64,000 bases of DNA from assembly GCF_000382285.1 (NCBI RefSeq), contig NZ_KB907934.1:1-64000 (forward strand). The letters run 5' to 3'. A program made the translations under genes and the position numbers. How positions within the stretch are numbered: position 1 is the first letter of the stretch; the number at the start of each line of letters is the position of its first letter. The notes under the pieces are model-generated. The model had not been told where the DNA came from and searched no databases. It saw nothing but the letters and a program-made list of their open reading frames with translations. The DNA is from Solimonas variicoloris DSM 15731. Lineage in GTDB: Bacteria; Pseudomonadota; Gammaproteobacteria; Nevskiales; Nevskiaceae. This document shows, piece by piece, positions 7,909-16,857 of the stretch.

Positions 7909-10503
7909 TCAACGGTATCGGTAGACGAGGTCGATGCCAAACGCGCGCGGATCGCCCCAGACCACGGCACGGTCGGCGTGCGGCAGGTTGTCGACAGCGG
8001 TCAGCGGGTATTCCTTGTCGGCGAGGTTGCGGCCCCACAGCGACACGTCGAGCGCGCTGCCGGCACCGAGCCGCAGCTCGCCGGCGGTGAGCCGCGCGTT
8101 CCACACGCCGTAGCCGTCGATCGCGGTCAGGCCGCGCTTGTCCTCGGTGATGACGAAGCCCTGGCGGTCGCCGGTGTACTGGTAGTTCACGTAGGCGCGC
8201 AGATTGCCCCAGCCGCGCTGCAGGAAGGTCCAGTCGATGGTGCCGACGCCCGAATGGCGCGGCGCGGCGATGAACGGATAGAGATTGGCGACGTTGTTGC
8301 CGTTGATGTCGATGACTTCCTCGACCTTGGCGTCCAGGTAAGCGTACTGCAGCGAGACGATCAGGCCGGGCAGCGCGACCACGGCGCTGTCGAGTTCGAC
8401 GCCGCGCATGCGCGCGCGGCCAGCGTTGCGCGCCTTGGTGTCGGAGATCGTGCCGGGGATCATGAAGTTGGTCTGCATGTCGCGGTAACGGCTGTCGAAC
8501 AGCGCCGTGTTCAGGCGCAGGCGCCGCTGCAGCCATTCGCTCTTCAGACCCAGTTCGATCGAGCGCACTTCTTCGGGCTTGAAGCCCTCGACGAAGCCGA
8601 AGCCGTAGTTGGTGCCGTCCGACGCCGCGCCGGAGGCGGCCGAGATCTGTGGATCGCGCGTGTTGAAGCCGCCGCTCTTGTAGGCGGTCGCGTAGGAGGC
8701 GTAGGCGGTCGCGTTCCGCCTGAGGTCGTACTGCAGGTTGAAGCTCGGCGAGAAGTTGCTGTCCTTGCGCGAGGCCTGCACGTTGTCGAAGGTATCGGTG
8801 CCGCCGAGCACGAAGGACGGCACCGGCACCGCGGCGAGGCCGATCCCGAGCAGCTGCGCCTCGATGTATTGCTTCTGCACGAAGTCCTTGCGCGCCCAGC
8901 GTTCATCCCAGGACTGGCGCAGGCCGAGCGTCAGGCGCAGGCGCTGGTCGAACCATTCCGGCGCCCAGGTGAACTGGCCGAACAGCGCGGTTGCCGAATT
9001 GTCGATCGCGTAGTCGTAATCCCAGAACGCGGCGAGTCCCGGCAGCGCCGCGTCGCGCAGCAGCTCGCGCAGTGACGGGACGAGATCGAGGATGGCATTG
9101 AGCTGCGAGGGGTCGAGCTTGGTGTTGAAGATGTGATGCGTCGGTCCGCCGTGCTCGCCGCCCTGCTCGGTGAAGTAGTAGGCGCCGACGATGAAGTCCA
9201 CATCGCTGAACAGCTTGCCGCTGAGCTGGAGCTCGTGCGACCACTGGTCCTGATAGGTGCGCGGGATCACCAGCGGCGTCGGCTCGCCACCGCCGGCGAC
9301 GATGCCGGCCGGGCCATCATAGGCGTTGGTGTCGACGCGATAGCCGGTCGAACCGCCGCCGCCGCCGAGATCCGGATACTGATCGTCGGTCAGCTTGCGG
9401 TAGGCGCCGATGTACTTGAGATCGAGCTGCTCGGCCAGCGGCGAGGTGAGCACCAGGGCGTGGCCCTGCGTCTTCGAATGCGAGGCTTCGAGCGGCGCGC
9501 CGGTGGCCAGGTGGTCGAGACGCCGCGACGAGTAGACCGTCTGCGACTGCGCATACGGCTTGAAGAAGTCCGCCATGCCGTGCGGCGTGTTCGACGGAAT
9601 CACCGCCTGGAACATCGCGTTCCAGTATTCGAGATCGGTGCGATCGTAGGTGTAGTCGGCGGTCAGCCAGTCGGCGGCGAGCCAGCGCGCGTCCAGGCGC
9701 GCCGCCCATTCGCGGCGGTCGCCGAAGTCGCCGCCGGGGCCGGTGTTCTCGACGAAGCCATCGCTGCGGCTGCCGAGCGCGGCGATCTTCACCGCCAGGC
9801 TGTCGCTGAGCGGAATGTTGAGCGAGCTCTTGGCGCGCAGCAGATTGCGCGAGCCGTAGGTGAGCTGCTGCTGCATCGAAAAACCTTCGAACGAAGGCCG
9901 GCGCGTCACCATGTTGACGGCGCCGCCGGTGGTGTTGCGGCCGTACAGCGTGCCCTGCGGGCCGCGCAGCACTTCGACGCGCTCGAGGTCGGCGAGTTCC
10001 AGCGCCAGTCCGGCCGAGCGCGCGAGATAGACGCCGTCGAGGTAGATGCCGACCGCCGGGTCCTGCGTGACCTGCGAATCGGTGATGCCGACGCCGCGGA
10101 TCGTGATGCGCAGCGTGCTGCTCGACAGCGGATGCGGCTCGATGACCATGCTCGGCACGTTGGCGGCGAGGTCCTGCACGCCCTGAATGCCGCGCTGCGC
10201 GAGCTTGTCGGCATTGAAGGCTTCCATTGAGATCGGCGTTTCCTGCACCGAGGCGACGCGGCGCTGCGCAGTGACGATCACTTCCTCGAGCGCGGTGTTC
10301 GCGGCCGGCGGCTCGGGCGTCGGCGCCGGCTCGGGAGCGTCCGGCAACGGAATCGTCGCCAGCAGCTCGGGCGCTTGCGTCGCGCCGGCGTCGGCGACCT
10401 CGGCCGCATCGGTTTCGGCTGTCGCACCGGCGCTTTGCGCGAGCGCGATGCTCGTCGGCAAGGCCAGAAGGACCGTCAGCCATCGGCTGTGCTTGGACAT
10501 CAT
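7909..10503 (-). CDS. TonB-dependent outer-membrane receptor
   Basis: An 864-residue outer-membrane transporter. It has a signal peptide (residues 1 to ~23), an acidic Ala/Pro-rich linker to ~70, then LEEVIVTAQRR at 72-82, the usual TonB-box region of sphingomonad-type receptors. The plug follows with RGPQGTLYGRNTTGGAVNM, and the beta-barrel fills the rest, ending GIDLVYRYR rather than in an aromatic residue. This group (TonB receptors next to SDRs, crotonases and hydrolases) is commonly tied to uptake of steroids, terpenes or aromatics rather than iron; the substrate is inferred from context only. Two ATGs overlap at the start (10503 and 10500). It sits 62 bp after the SDR gene in one direction. 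Confidence 0.93.
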   Translation of the reverse strand: MMSKHSRWLTVLLALPTSIALAQSAGATAETDAAEVADAGATQAPELLATIPLPDAPEPAPTPEPPAANTALEEVIVTAQRRVASVQETPISMEAFNADKLAQRGIQGVQDLAANVPSMVIEPHPLSSSTLRITIRGVGITDSQVTQDPAVGIYLDGVYLARSAGLALELADLERVEVLRGPQGTLYGRNTTGGAVNMVTRRPSFEGFSMQQQLTYGSRNLLRAKSSLNIPLSDSLAVKIAALGSRSDGFVENTGPGGDFGDRREWAARLDARWLAADWLTADYTYDRTDLEYWNAMFQAVIPSNTPHGMADFFKPYAQSQTVYSSRRLDHLATGAPLEASHSKTQGHALVLTSPLAEQLDLKYIGAYRKLTDDQYPDLGGGGGSTGYRVDTNAYDGPAGIVAGGGEPTPLVIPRTYQDQWSHELQLSGKLFSDVDFIVGAYYFTEQGGEHGGPTHHIFNTKLDPSQLNAILDLVPSLRELLRDAALPGLAAFWDYDYAIDNSATALFGQFTWAPEWFDQRLRLTLGLRQSWDERWARKDFVQKQYIEAQLLGIGLAAVPVPSFVLGGTDTFDNVQASRKDSNFSPSFNLQYDLRRNATAYASYATAYKSGGFNTRDPQISAASGAASDGTNYGFGFVEGFKPEEVRSIELGLKSEWLQRRLRLNTALFDSRYRDMQTNFMIPGTISDTKARNAGRARMRGVELDSAVVALPGLIVSLQYAYLDAKVEEVIDINGNNVANLYPFIAAPRHSGVGTIDWTFLQRGWGNLRAYVNYQYTGDRQGFVITEDKRGLTAIDGYGVWNARLTAGELRLGAGSALDVSLWGRNLADKEYPLTAVDNLPHADRAVVWGDPRAFGIDLVYRYR

Positions 10504-10565
10504 GCTCCCCCTCTATTTTATGAACCGCTTGCGGCCGCGCTCTGGCGCGGTCCGTACCGCAATCG

Positions 10566-11477
10566 CTACAAGTTCCAGCGCAGCCCGGTCAGCGCTTCCG
10601 AGTGCTGCCACAGGCGAGTGGCCAGCGCGGCGTCGCGCGCCGCCGGGCCGAGCGGCGACACGCCCACGGGGCCGAAACTCTCGAACAGCCAGCGCGGACC
10701 GACGAAGCTGCCGGGCGTGAAGCGCGCGCCGGTGGCGACGGCGACGATCGGTTCGGCGCCGCGTTCCGGCGACTGGCCGACATAGCGCAGGCCGAAGCTC
10801 AGGCCGGCCGTCGCCAGACGCTGCCAGGCGTTGTCCTGGCTCGAGCGCGCGCGGTTGTGGCCGATCTGCGTGCGGCAGACGCCGGGATGCGCGGCGTAGC
10901 TGGCGATGCGCCGGCGGCCGGCATCGAGCCGCCGCTGCAGTTCGAGCGCGAACAGCAGGCAGGCGAGCTTGGCCTGCTGATAGGCGACGATCGGCTCGTA
11001 GGCCTGCGCGAAGGTGAGATCGTCGAAGTGCAGTTGTGCGCGGCGCTGCACGAGGCTGGAGATCGAGATCACGCGTGCCGCCTCGGCCTGCTCGAGCAGC
11101 GGCCACAGCGCGTGCGTCAGGCGGAAGTGTCCGAGATGCGCGATCGCGAAGGTCAGCTCGTGGCCTTCCGGCGACAGCCGGCGGCGCGCCGGCGGGTAGA
11201 TGCCGGCGTTGTTGACGAGCACGTCGACCGGCTCGCCGCGCGCGCGCAGGCGCTGTGCGAAGGCCGCGACGCTGTCCGGATCGGCGAGATCCAGCGTCTC
11301 GGCCTGCAGGCGCGCATCGGCCGGCCCGCCGGCGGCGAGCGCCGCGACGGCACGCGCCGCGCCCTCGCGGTTCAGGTCGGCGATCGTGACGTGGTAGCCG
11401 AGGGCGCGAAAGCGCGCGGCGCAGCCCAGGCCCAGGCCGCTGGCGCCTCCGGTGATGACAACGTGCTTCTTCTCCAT
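10566..11477 (-). CDS. Short-chain dehydrogenase/reductase
   Basis: A 303-residue SDR starting MEKKHVVITGG. The Rossmann motif TGGASGLG, NNAG (VLVNNAGIYPP), the ISISS serine and the active-site YQQAK (Y-x3-K) are all present, as in the WW-oxidoreductase/retinol-dehydrogenase-like group of long classical SDRs. It should act as an NAD(P)-dependent oxidoreductase in the cytoplasm. The start codon lies 7 bp from a perfect inverted repeat (11485-11503) that resembles a TetR operator, so this gene and probably the downstream receptor cluster are repressor-controlled. Confidence 0.9.
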   Translation of the reverse strand: MEKKHVVITGGASGLGLGCAARFRALGYHVTIADLNREGAARAVAALAAGGPADARLQAETLDLADPDSVAAFAQRLRARGEPVDVLVNNAGIYPPARRRLSPEGHELTFAIAHLGHFRLTHALWPLLEQAEAARVISISSLVQRRAQLHFDDLTFAQAYEPIVAYQQAKLACLLFALELQRRLDAGRRRIASYAAHPGVCRTQIGHNRARSSQDNAWQRLATAGLSFGLRYVGQSPERGAEPIVAVATGARFTPGSFVGPRWLFESFGPVGVSPLGPAARDAALATRLWQHSEALTGLRWNL

Positions 11478-11484
11478 GCCCTCA

Positions 11485-11503
11485 ACGATACGGTACGTAT
11501 CGT
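11485..11503. promoter_or_regulatory. Perfect 8-bp inverted repeat, candidate TetR operator
   Basis: ACGATACG-GTA-CGTATCGT is a perfect inverted repeat with a 3-bp centre, lying 7 bp upstream of the SDR start codon and 50 bp downstream of the tetR stop. The length and symmetry are those of TetR-family operators. Binding by the adjacent TetR protein is inferred. Confidence 0.65.
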
Positions 11504-11553
11504 ACACATCGGCATCCCGCAAACGGACGAGGGTGGGCGGGCCTGCCGTGTGC

Positions 11554-12153
11554 TCAGGCCGGACGCGCGCGCCGCGGGCGGACGCCGTCGAGCAGCAGGC
11601 GCACGAGCTTGCGGATCCAGTCCTCGCTCAAGGCGTCGAAGAGAAAGTACAGGCGGATCGAGATCGCGCCCTGAATGACGTCGATCAGCAGTTCGGCGTC
11701 GCTGTCGTCCGGCAGTTCGCCGCGCGCGATCGCCTGCTGGATGACGTGGCGCAGCGGCGCGCGGCGGCGCTCGTTGACCTCGACCAGCAGTGCCGACAGC
11801 GCCGGATTGTTGATGCACTCGGCGACCAGCATCGGCAACACGCCGCGCAGCGGCGACTCCTGCATGATCTTCGAGAACTGGCGGAACAGCGCGATCAGGT
11901 CCGCTTCGAGCGCGCCGTGGCTTTCGGGGATGGCGATCGGCAGTTGCATGAAGACCGCGAGCACCAGGTGCTCCTTGGTCTTCCAGCGCCGATAGATCGT
12001 GGTCTTGCTGGCGCGCGCGACGGCGGCGACGCGATCGATGGTCAGGGCCGAATAGCCGCCTTCGTGGAGGAGTTGCAGGGTCGCGCGGAGAATCGCTTGT
12101 TCGGCCGCGACGCCGCGCGCGCGAGGGTTCGTGGACATGCTGCTCGATGCCAT
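11554..12153 (-). CDS. TetR/AcrR-family transcriptional regulator
   Basis: A 199-residue repressor. The N-terminal HTH covers about residues 18-62 (GYSALTIDRVAAVARASKTT followed by IYRRWKTKEHLV). The C-terminal domain with LFRQFSKIMQESP and PMLVAECINNPALSALL resembles the TetR_C_11/C_16 group. An in-frame ATG at 12138 (MSTNPRARG) is an equally good start. The gene directly precedes the SDR-TonB receptor-DUF2147-crotonase row on the same strand, and a perfect palindrome lies between it and the SDR gene. Likely a local repressor released by a substrate of the pathway; the ligand is unknown. Confidence 0.9.
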   Translation of the reverse strand: MASSSMSTNPRARGVAAEQAILRATLQLLHEGGYSALTIDRVAAVARASKTTIYRRWKTKEHLVLAVFMQLPIAIPESHGALEADLIALFRQFSKIMQESPLRGVLPMLVAECINNPALSALLVEVNERRRAPLRHVIQQAIARGELPDDSDAELLIDVIQGAISIRLYFLFDALSEDWIRKLVRLLLDGVRPRRARPA

Positions 12154-12260
12154 GCGGGAACCGGCATTCTAGGCGGCGCCGCGCCGAAGCGGGATCGTGT
12201 TGCCGGCGCGTGCTTGCGCGCGGCGACTGCGGGTGCCGGTCCGATGGGCGGCAGCGGACC

Positions 12261-12659
12261 TCAGCCGCGCCGCGTGCTGATCGGCGCGCCCTGCTTGACG
12301 GTCAGCGTCACCGGCGTCTTCTCGGCGATGGCGAGCAGCTTGTCCCACTGCTCGTCACTGAGTGTCGCATCGCTGTGCAGGCTGCGCTCGATCTGCGTGT
12401 TGCCGTCGCGATCCTTCAGCAGCGTCAGCTCGACCCGGAGCTCGCCGATATTCCAGCCTTTCTTCTCGGCATACATGCGCAGCGTGATCGCGGTGCAGGC
12501 GCCGAGCCCGGACAGGAACAGCTCGTACGGTGCCGGACCGGCGTCGAGGCCGCCGTGCTCGGTCGGCTCGTCGGCGAGCAGCGCGTGGCGGCCGGCCTGG
12601 ATCTCGTGCCGGTAGTTCGGTCCGTCGGAGCGGACGTGGGCGTTGGCGATCGGTTTCAT
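12261..12659 (-). CDS. OsmC family protein with one catalytic-type cysteine
   Basis: A 132-residue OsmC/Ohr fold protein. The first conserved cysteine is present in LSGLGACTAITLRMYA (about residue 55), but the second position, usually C-P-V, reads EKTPVTLTV, so Thr replaces Cys. A peroxidase of the Ohr type needs both, so this protein is probably not a classical organic-hydroperoxide reductase; it belongs to a broader OsmC-like group. It is followed 28 bp upstream on the same strand by the FMN-reductase gene, which suggests a two-gene redox or detoxification unit. Confidence 0.88.
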   Translation of the reverse strand: MKPIANAHVRSDGPNYRHEIQAGRHALLADEPTEHGGLDAGPAPYELFLSGLGACTAITLRMYAEKKGWNIGELRVELTLLKDRDGNTQIERSLHSDATLSDEQWDKLLAIAEKTPVTLTVKQGAPISTRRG

Positions 12660-12686
12660 CGGCGATGGTCCGTGCAGGTGCGCGCG

Positions 12687-13238
12687 TCAGCCGCGCACGA
12701 AAGTGGCGTAGGCATGCAGGAAGTCGGCGAGTTGCCGGCGCAGGTTTTCGTCATTCAGCTCGCCGTCGGCGCCGAACACCTGGTGCGCGCGCGACACCAT
12801 CAGGCGTCCGCCCGCCCAGTGCCGCACGCCGAGCGTGCGCAGCACCGGCAGCCAGCCATTCTGCGCGAGGATGGTGCCGAAGCCGCCGGGCGAGGCGCCG
12901 ACCAGGGCCACGGCGCGCCCGCCGAACACGGCGCTGATGTCGCTCGCCGGCCGCGACAGCCAGTCGATCGCATTCTTGAAGACGCCCGGCACGCCGTTGT
13001 TGTACTCGGGCGTCGCCAGCAGCAGGGCATCGCAGGCCTGCACGCGCTGCTTGAGCGCCGTGACCGCTGGCGGCAGGCCCTCACGCTGCTCGAGGTCGCC
13101 GTCGTAGAGCGGGATGCCGTGCAGCGTCGCCAGCTCGATCTGTATGTCGTCGCCGGCCAGTTTCTGCGCGGCGCGCAGCAGCGCGGTGTTGTACGACTGC
13201 GCGCGCAGGCTGCCGGAGATGCCGAGGATCCTGATCAT
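12687..13238 (-). CDS. NADPH-dependent FMN reductase (flavodoxin-like quinone/azo/chromate reductase family)
   Basis: A 183-residue flavoprotein. The phosphate-binding loop GSLRAQSYNTALLRA near the N-terminus and TPEYNNGVPGVFKNAIDW around residues 75-92 are the family signatures that hold FMN; GASPGGFGT follows near 115. Relatives use NAD(P)H to reduce FMN, quinones, azo dyes or chromate. It leads the small leftward pair with the OsmC gene. Confidence 0.92.
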   Translation of the reverse strand: MIRILGISGSLRAQSYNTALLRAAQKLAGDDIQIELATLHGIPLYDGDLEQREGLPPAVTALKQRVQACDALLLATPEYNNGVPGVFKNAIDWLSRPASDISAVFGGRAVALVGASPGGFGTILAQNGWLPVLRTLGVRHWAGGRLMVSRAHQVFGADGELNDENLRRQLADFLHAYATFVRG

Positions 13239-13386
13239 GTCTGCTCCCTGGGGTCCGCCGCAGTCTACGCGTTCGTCACCGGTCGCGGCGCCTGTGCGTT
13301 TCGTGTCTGGCGGTTATGCTTGCCATCTTGTACTTCCCGACCTTTCCGCGGCGCGGCGTCGCCGCGGGCTTCCCCCTCATTTCGCC

Positions 13387-14259
13387 ATGCCTTCTCGAAA
13401 ATCCCCCGCCGCCGAGCAGTGGCTCGACGTGCCGGCGCGCCTGCTCGCCGAGAGCGGCACGATCCGCCTGCGCGAGCCGCGCGGCAGCAATGTCTCGGAC
13501 ATCGTGCGGCGGCTGCGCGCCGGCGAGTACGACAAGCCTTTCGTCGTCGACGACGGCAAGTGCCGGCGCCTGCATTTCAATCTCGATTTCGTGCAGAGCG
13601 AGATGCGCATCGACGATCCGTACGCGCTGAATTTCGCGTACACGCGCAAGATGATGTCGTTCCTGCTCTTCGTGCCGCGCCCGAAGCATGTCGTGCTGGT
13701 CGGGCTCGGCGGCGGCTCGCTGAGCAAGTTCTGTTACCGCGAGCTGCCGCAGGCGCGCGTCACCACGATCGAGATTGACGGCGACGTGCTGGCTTTCTCG
13801 CAGCTGTTCGAGCTGCCGGACGACGAGGAGCGCATGCGCATCGTGCACGCCGACGCCGCCGACTATTTCGCGACCACCGAGGAACGTGCCGACGTGGTGC
13901 TGATCGACGGCTGCGACCGTCAGGGTGTGGCCCCGGCCCTGTGCAGCGAGGCCTTCTATCGCGACGTCGCCGCCCGCCTGCGGCCGCGCGGCATGCTGGT
14001 GATGAACCTGATCGGCCCGGCGCATGTCGCCGAGACGCATCTGCGCCTGGTCGCCGGCGCGTTCTCCGGCCGCATCTGGCTGCACAAGCTCCCGGTCGGC
14101 GGCAACCGCCTGCTGTTCGCGCTCAAGGATCGTCGCTACATGCCGGACTGGACGGCGATCCAGGACGCCGCCAAGCAGCTGAAGGAGGCGCACGGCCTCG
14201 ACTTTCCGGCGTTTGCGCGCCAGCTGCGCCACGCCCAGCAGTTCCAGTTCGCCAGCTGA
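13387..14259 (+). CDS. Spermidine synthase-like methyltransferase-fold protein
   Basis: A 290-residue protein of the SpeE-like group. The nucleotide-binding motif LVGLGGGSLSKF is at about residues 104-115, the acidic motif TIEIDGDV at ~128, and DAADYF and VVLIDGCDRQG follow. Spermidine synthases have a conserved D in GGGDG; here GGGSLSKF replaces it, and the polyamine gatekeeper is missing, so the true role may be another SAM-dependent transfer. The ATG at 13387 was chosen because the longer frame upstream overlaps the opposite FMN-reductase gene. It appears to be a single-gene unit, convergent with the SDR gene downstream. Confidence 0.8.
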   Translation: MPSRKSPAAEQWLDVPARLLAESGTIRLREPRGSNVSDIVRRLRAGEYDKPFVVDDGKCRRLHFNLDFVQSEMRIDDPYALNFAYTRKMMSFLLFVPRPKHVVLVGLGGGSLSKFCYRELPQARVTTIEIDGDVLAFSQLFELPDDEERMRIVHADAADYFATTEERADVVLIDGCDRQGVAPALCSEAFYRDVAARLRPRGMLVMNLIGPAHVAETHLRLVAGAFSGRIWLHKLPVGGNRLLFALKDRRYMPDWTAIQDAAKQLKEAHGLDFPAFARQLRHAQQFQFAS

Positions 14260-14290
14260 GCCGCCGAGCCGGCATGGCGGCGCCGCGCCT

Positions 14291-15256
14291 TCAGTGCAGT
14301 GCGGCGAGCTGTTCGAGCGTCTGTGTCCAGAGCCGTGCGGCGACCGCGGTGTCGCGCGCGTCGGCGCTCGCTTGCGCCGGCCGGCAGTCGCGGAAGTAGC
14401 CGCCGCCGGCGAGGCCGGGCTGCGTCGCGCAATACAGCGACGTCTGCGCGCCTTCGTCCGGCGTGCGCAGGAAGAAGGCTTCGACCGGCGCCAAGGTGCG
14501 GCGCAGCGCCTCGACGGCGCGCTGACCGGCGAGACCCTTGGCGGCGATGTTGGTGTAGACGGCGCCGGGATGCAGGCAATAGGCGCCGATGCCGTCGCCG
14601 CCGTAGCGGCGCTGCAGCTCGGCAGTGGCATGGACGAGCGCCAGCTTCGAGACGCCGTAGGCCACCCAGGCGTTGTACGGCTGCAGCGGCGCGAACAGGC
14701 CGGCGTTGCGGCCGCGCGCGTGCAGCATCGAGACGACGTTGACGACGCGCGCTTCGCCGCGCGCGGCGGCGGCGCGGCGCAGCGCCGGCAGCAGCGCCAG
14801 CGTCAGCTGCATGGTGCCGAGATAGTTGGTGCGCCAGTGCAGCTCGTGCCCGTCCTCGCTCAGCGGCGCGGTCTTCCAGGTCGACATCAGGTCGAGATGG
14901 ATGCCGGCGTTGTTGACGAGCAGATCGAGGCGGCCGTCGAGCGCGGCCTGGCTGTCGCCGGCGAAGCGCGCGACCGACGCCGCCTGCGCGAGATCGAGCG
15001 GCAGGCCGTGCACGTCGGCCGGACGGTCGTCGGCGCGCAGCTCGGCGGCGAGCCGCGCGGCCAGCGCCGCCGCGTCGCCGCGCGTGCTGACGAGCACGCG
15101 CGCGCCCCAGCTCGCCAGGGTGCGCGCGGTGGCGTAGCCGAGCGAGCCGGGCGCGGCGCCGGTGACGATTGCGTGGCGGCCGCCGAGATCGACCGGCGTC
15201 GCGTAGCGTGGGCGGACGAGCCGGGCGCGCAGGCCCGTGACGCGGCGCTCCGGCAT
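14291..15256 (-). CDS. Short-chain dehydrogenase/reductase
   Basis: A 321-residue SDR. The glycine motif reads TGAAPGSLGYATA, slightly longer than the usual TGxxxGxG. LVNNAGIH, the VNVVSM serine region and the active-site YGVSK (Y-x3-K) are present. The N-terminal ~25 residues before the Rossmann strand are extra. It is the second gene of a leftward pair: the VOC gene stop lies 3 bp upstream of its start, so the two are almost certainly co-transcribed. Confidence 0.9.
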   Translation of the reverse strand: MPERRVTGLRARLVRPRYATPVDLGGRHAIVTGAAPGSLGYATARTLASWGARVLVSTRGDAAALAARLAAELRADDRPADVHGLPLDLAQAASVARFAGDSQAALDGRLDLLVNNAGIHLDLMSTWKTAPLSEDGHELHWRTNYLGTMQLTLALLPALRRAAAARGEARVVNVVSMLHARGRNAGLFAPLQPYNAWVAYGVSKLALVHATAELQRRYGGDGIGAYCLHPGAVYTNIAAKGLAGQRAVEALRRTLAPVEAFFLRTPDEGAQTSLYCATQPGLAGGGYFRDCRPAQASADARDTAVAARLWTQTLEQLAALH

Positions 15257-15259
15257 CGC

Positions 15260-15793
15260 TCAGGCGCCCAGATCGATGGCGTGCAGAATCGGCTCGCGGC
15301 GGTCCCAGTCGCGCGCGGCGACGACGCCGGCGGCGAAGCCGTCGCTGACCGCGGGCGTCGCCTCGATGTATTCGAGCAGCAGGCCGGGCTCGGCCGGGGA
15401 TTCCAGATAGGCGACACGCACCGCGCCGTTGCCGGCCTCGAACACCGGCTGCAGGCCGCGGGCGCGCGCCGCCGCGAGATCGGCGTCGAGATCGTCGCTA
15501 TGCCAGGCGATGTGGTGCAGGCCGAGGCGCGGCCGGCCGTTGGCGTGCTGGTACGGCGACGGGGTGCGGCTGCGGACCTGGATCAGCTCGATCTGCAGCT
15601 CGCCGCGATACGACAGGCCGACGTCGATCACCACGCGGGTGTCTTCGCCGCGATAACGGCCTTGCATCGCCGTGCCGCGGAACAGCGTCCACGGCCCGAC
15701 GCCCATGCCGGCGGCCCAGTGCCGGACGCTGGCGTCGAGGTCTTCGACCAGATAAGCGATCTGCCGTATCGGCTTTTGCGTCAGCGCGTTCAT
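15260..15793 (-). CDS. VOC (glyoxalase/bleomycin-resistance/dioxygenase) superfamily protein
   Basis: A 177-residue protein with two VOC beta-alpha-beta-beta-beta modules. IRQIAYLVEDLDASVRHWA opens the first module; LQIELIQ supplies a Glu metal ligand; LGLHHIAWHSDDLDADL opens the second with a His ligand; GLLLEYIEAT supplies the last Glu. The arrangement recalls methylmalonyl-CoA epimerase or lactoylglutathione-lyase relatives. It pairs tightly with the downstream SDR (4 bp), suggesting sequential steps on one substrate. Confidence 0.85.
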   Translation of the reverse strand: MNALTQKPIRQIAYLVEDLDASVRHWAAGMGVGPWTLFRGTAMQGRYRGEDTRVVIDVGLSYRGELQIELIQVRSRTPSPYQHANGRPRLGLHHIAWHSDDLDADLAAARARGLQPVFEAGNGAVRVAYLESPAEPGLLLEYIEATPAVSDGFAAGVVAARDWDRREPILHAIDLGA

Positions 15794-15876
15794 GGCCGCC
15801 GTCCGGAAAGTGCGCCGGCACTACAGCAAGCCGCGAGCGGTGGCGCTTGCCCCGAACGGATGACGCGTGCCGCGGC

Positions 15877-16815
15877 TCAGGCGCCGGCGTAGAACGGGGC
15901 CACGCCCGGCGGCTGGCGGCGGAAGCGCTTGTAGCCCCACCAGTACTGCTCGGGGCAGGTGCGCAGGCACTGTTCGAGGCCGCGGTTCATCGCCGCCGTC
16001 GCCGTCTCGACATCGGCGTCGGCGATGCCGTCCGGCGCGGCGATGAAGTGCGCGATGAAGCCGGCGGCGTGCGCCAAGCGCTCGCCGAACATGAAGACCA
16101 CCGGCGAGCCCGATTCGCGGGCGAGCTTGGCGACCAGCGTCGGCGTGTGCGCCGGCACGCCCATGAACGGCGCGAACACGCCGCGTCCGGGCGGCGGATC
16201 ATGATCGGGCATGAAGTAGACGCCCATGCCGTCGCCGAGCAGTTCGAGCGATTGCTGGCGCACGCCGGCCTCGGTCGCGCGCAGATGGCCGCCGAAGCGC
16301 GTCCGGCCGCGGATCGACAGGGCGTTGAGCGCGCCGCGCTGTGGCTTGTACAGGCCGCAGAACGGAAAGCGCGCCGACATCGGGATCGCCACTGCCTCGA
16401 ATGCGCCCTGGTGCAGCGTCAGCAGGATCACGCCCTTGTTCTGCGCGAACGCGGCTTCCAGCACCTCGATGCCGCGCCATTCCTTGACGGCGTCCTTGAT
16501 CGCCTGCGCCGGGCCGAGCCAGACGCGCATCGTTTCGATGTAGGTCGTGAACTCGTGGCGCAACGAGGCGCGGGCGATGCGCTCACGCTCGGCGGCGTCC
16601 AGCTCCGGCATGCAGCGTTCGAGATTGCGCAGGGCGACGCGGCGGCGGCTGGAGCCGCTGACCCACGACAGCCAGCCGGCGAAGGCGCCGAGCGCCTGCA
16701 GCACGGACAGCGGCAGCTGCCCGAGCAGGATGAGAAGGATGCGCAAGGCTGGTCCTCGGTGAATGGAGAGCACAAGCCATGAATCCGGGGACCGAGAGCC
16801 TGCGGCGCGCATCAT
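15877..16815 (-). CDS. LpxL/HtrB-like lysophospholipid (lipid A) acyltransferase
   Basis: A 312-residue membrane-anchored acyltransferase. An N-terminal hydrophobic segment (LRILLILLGQLPLSVLQAL) precedes the conserved RRRVALRNLERC. The catalytic HX4E motif is HQGAFE, followed by GVYFMPDHDPPPGRGVFAPF and the C-terminal PEQYWWGYKRFRRQP, all hallmarks of the LpxL/LpxM group that adds acyl chains to lipid A or related lipids at the inner membrane. The exact start is uncertain; GTG at 16773 would also keep the membrane segment. Whether the acceptor is lipid A or another glycolipid cannot be told. Confidence 0.88.
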   Translation of the reverse strand: MMRAAGSRSPDSWLVLSIHRGPALRILLILLGQLPLSVLQALGAFAGWLSWVSGSSRRRVALRNLERCMPELDAAERERIARASLRHEFTTYIETMRVWLGPAQAIKDAVKEWRGIEVLEAAFAQNKGVILLTLHQGAFEAVAIPMSARFPFCGLYKPQRGALNALSIRGRTRFGGHLRATEAGVRQQSLELLGDGMGVYFMPDHDPPPGRGVFAPFMGVPAHTPTLVAKLARESGSPVVFMFGERLAHAAGFIAHFIAAPDGIADADVETATAAMNRGLEQCLRTCPEQYWWGYKRFRRQPPGVAPFYAGA

Positions 16816-16857
16816 GCCACGCGGCGCTCGCCGTTGCCGGCGCGCCGCCGCCGCGGC

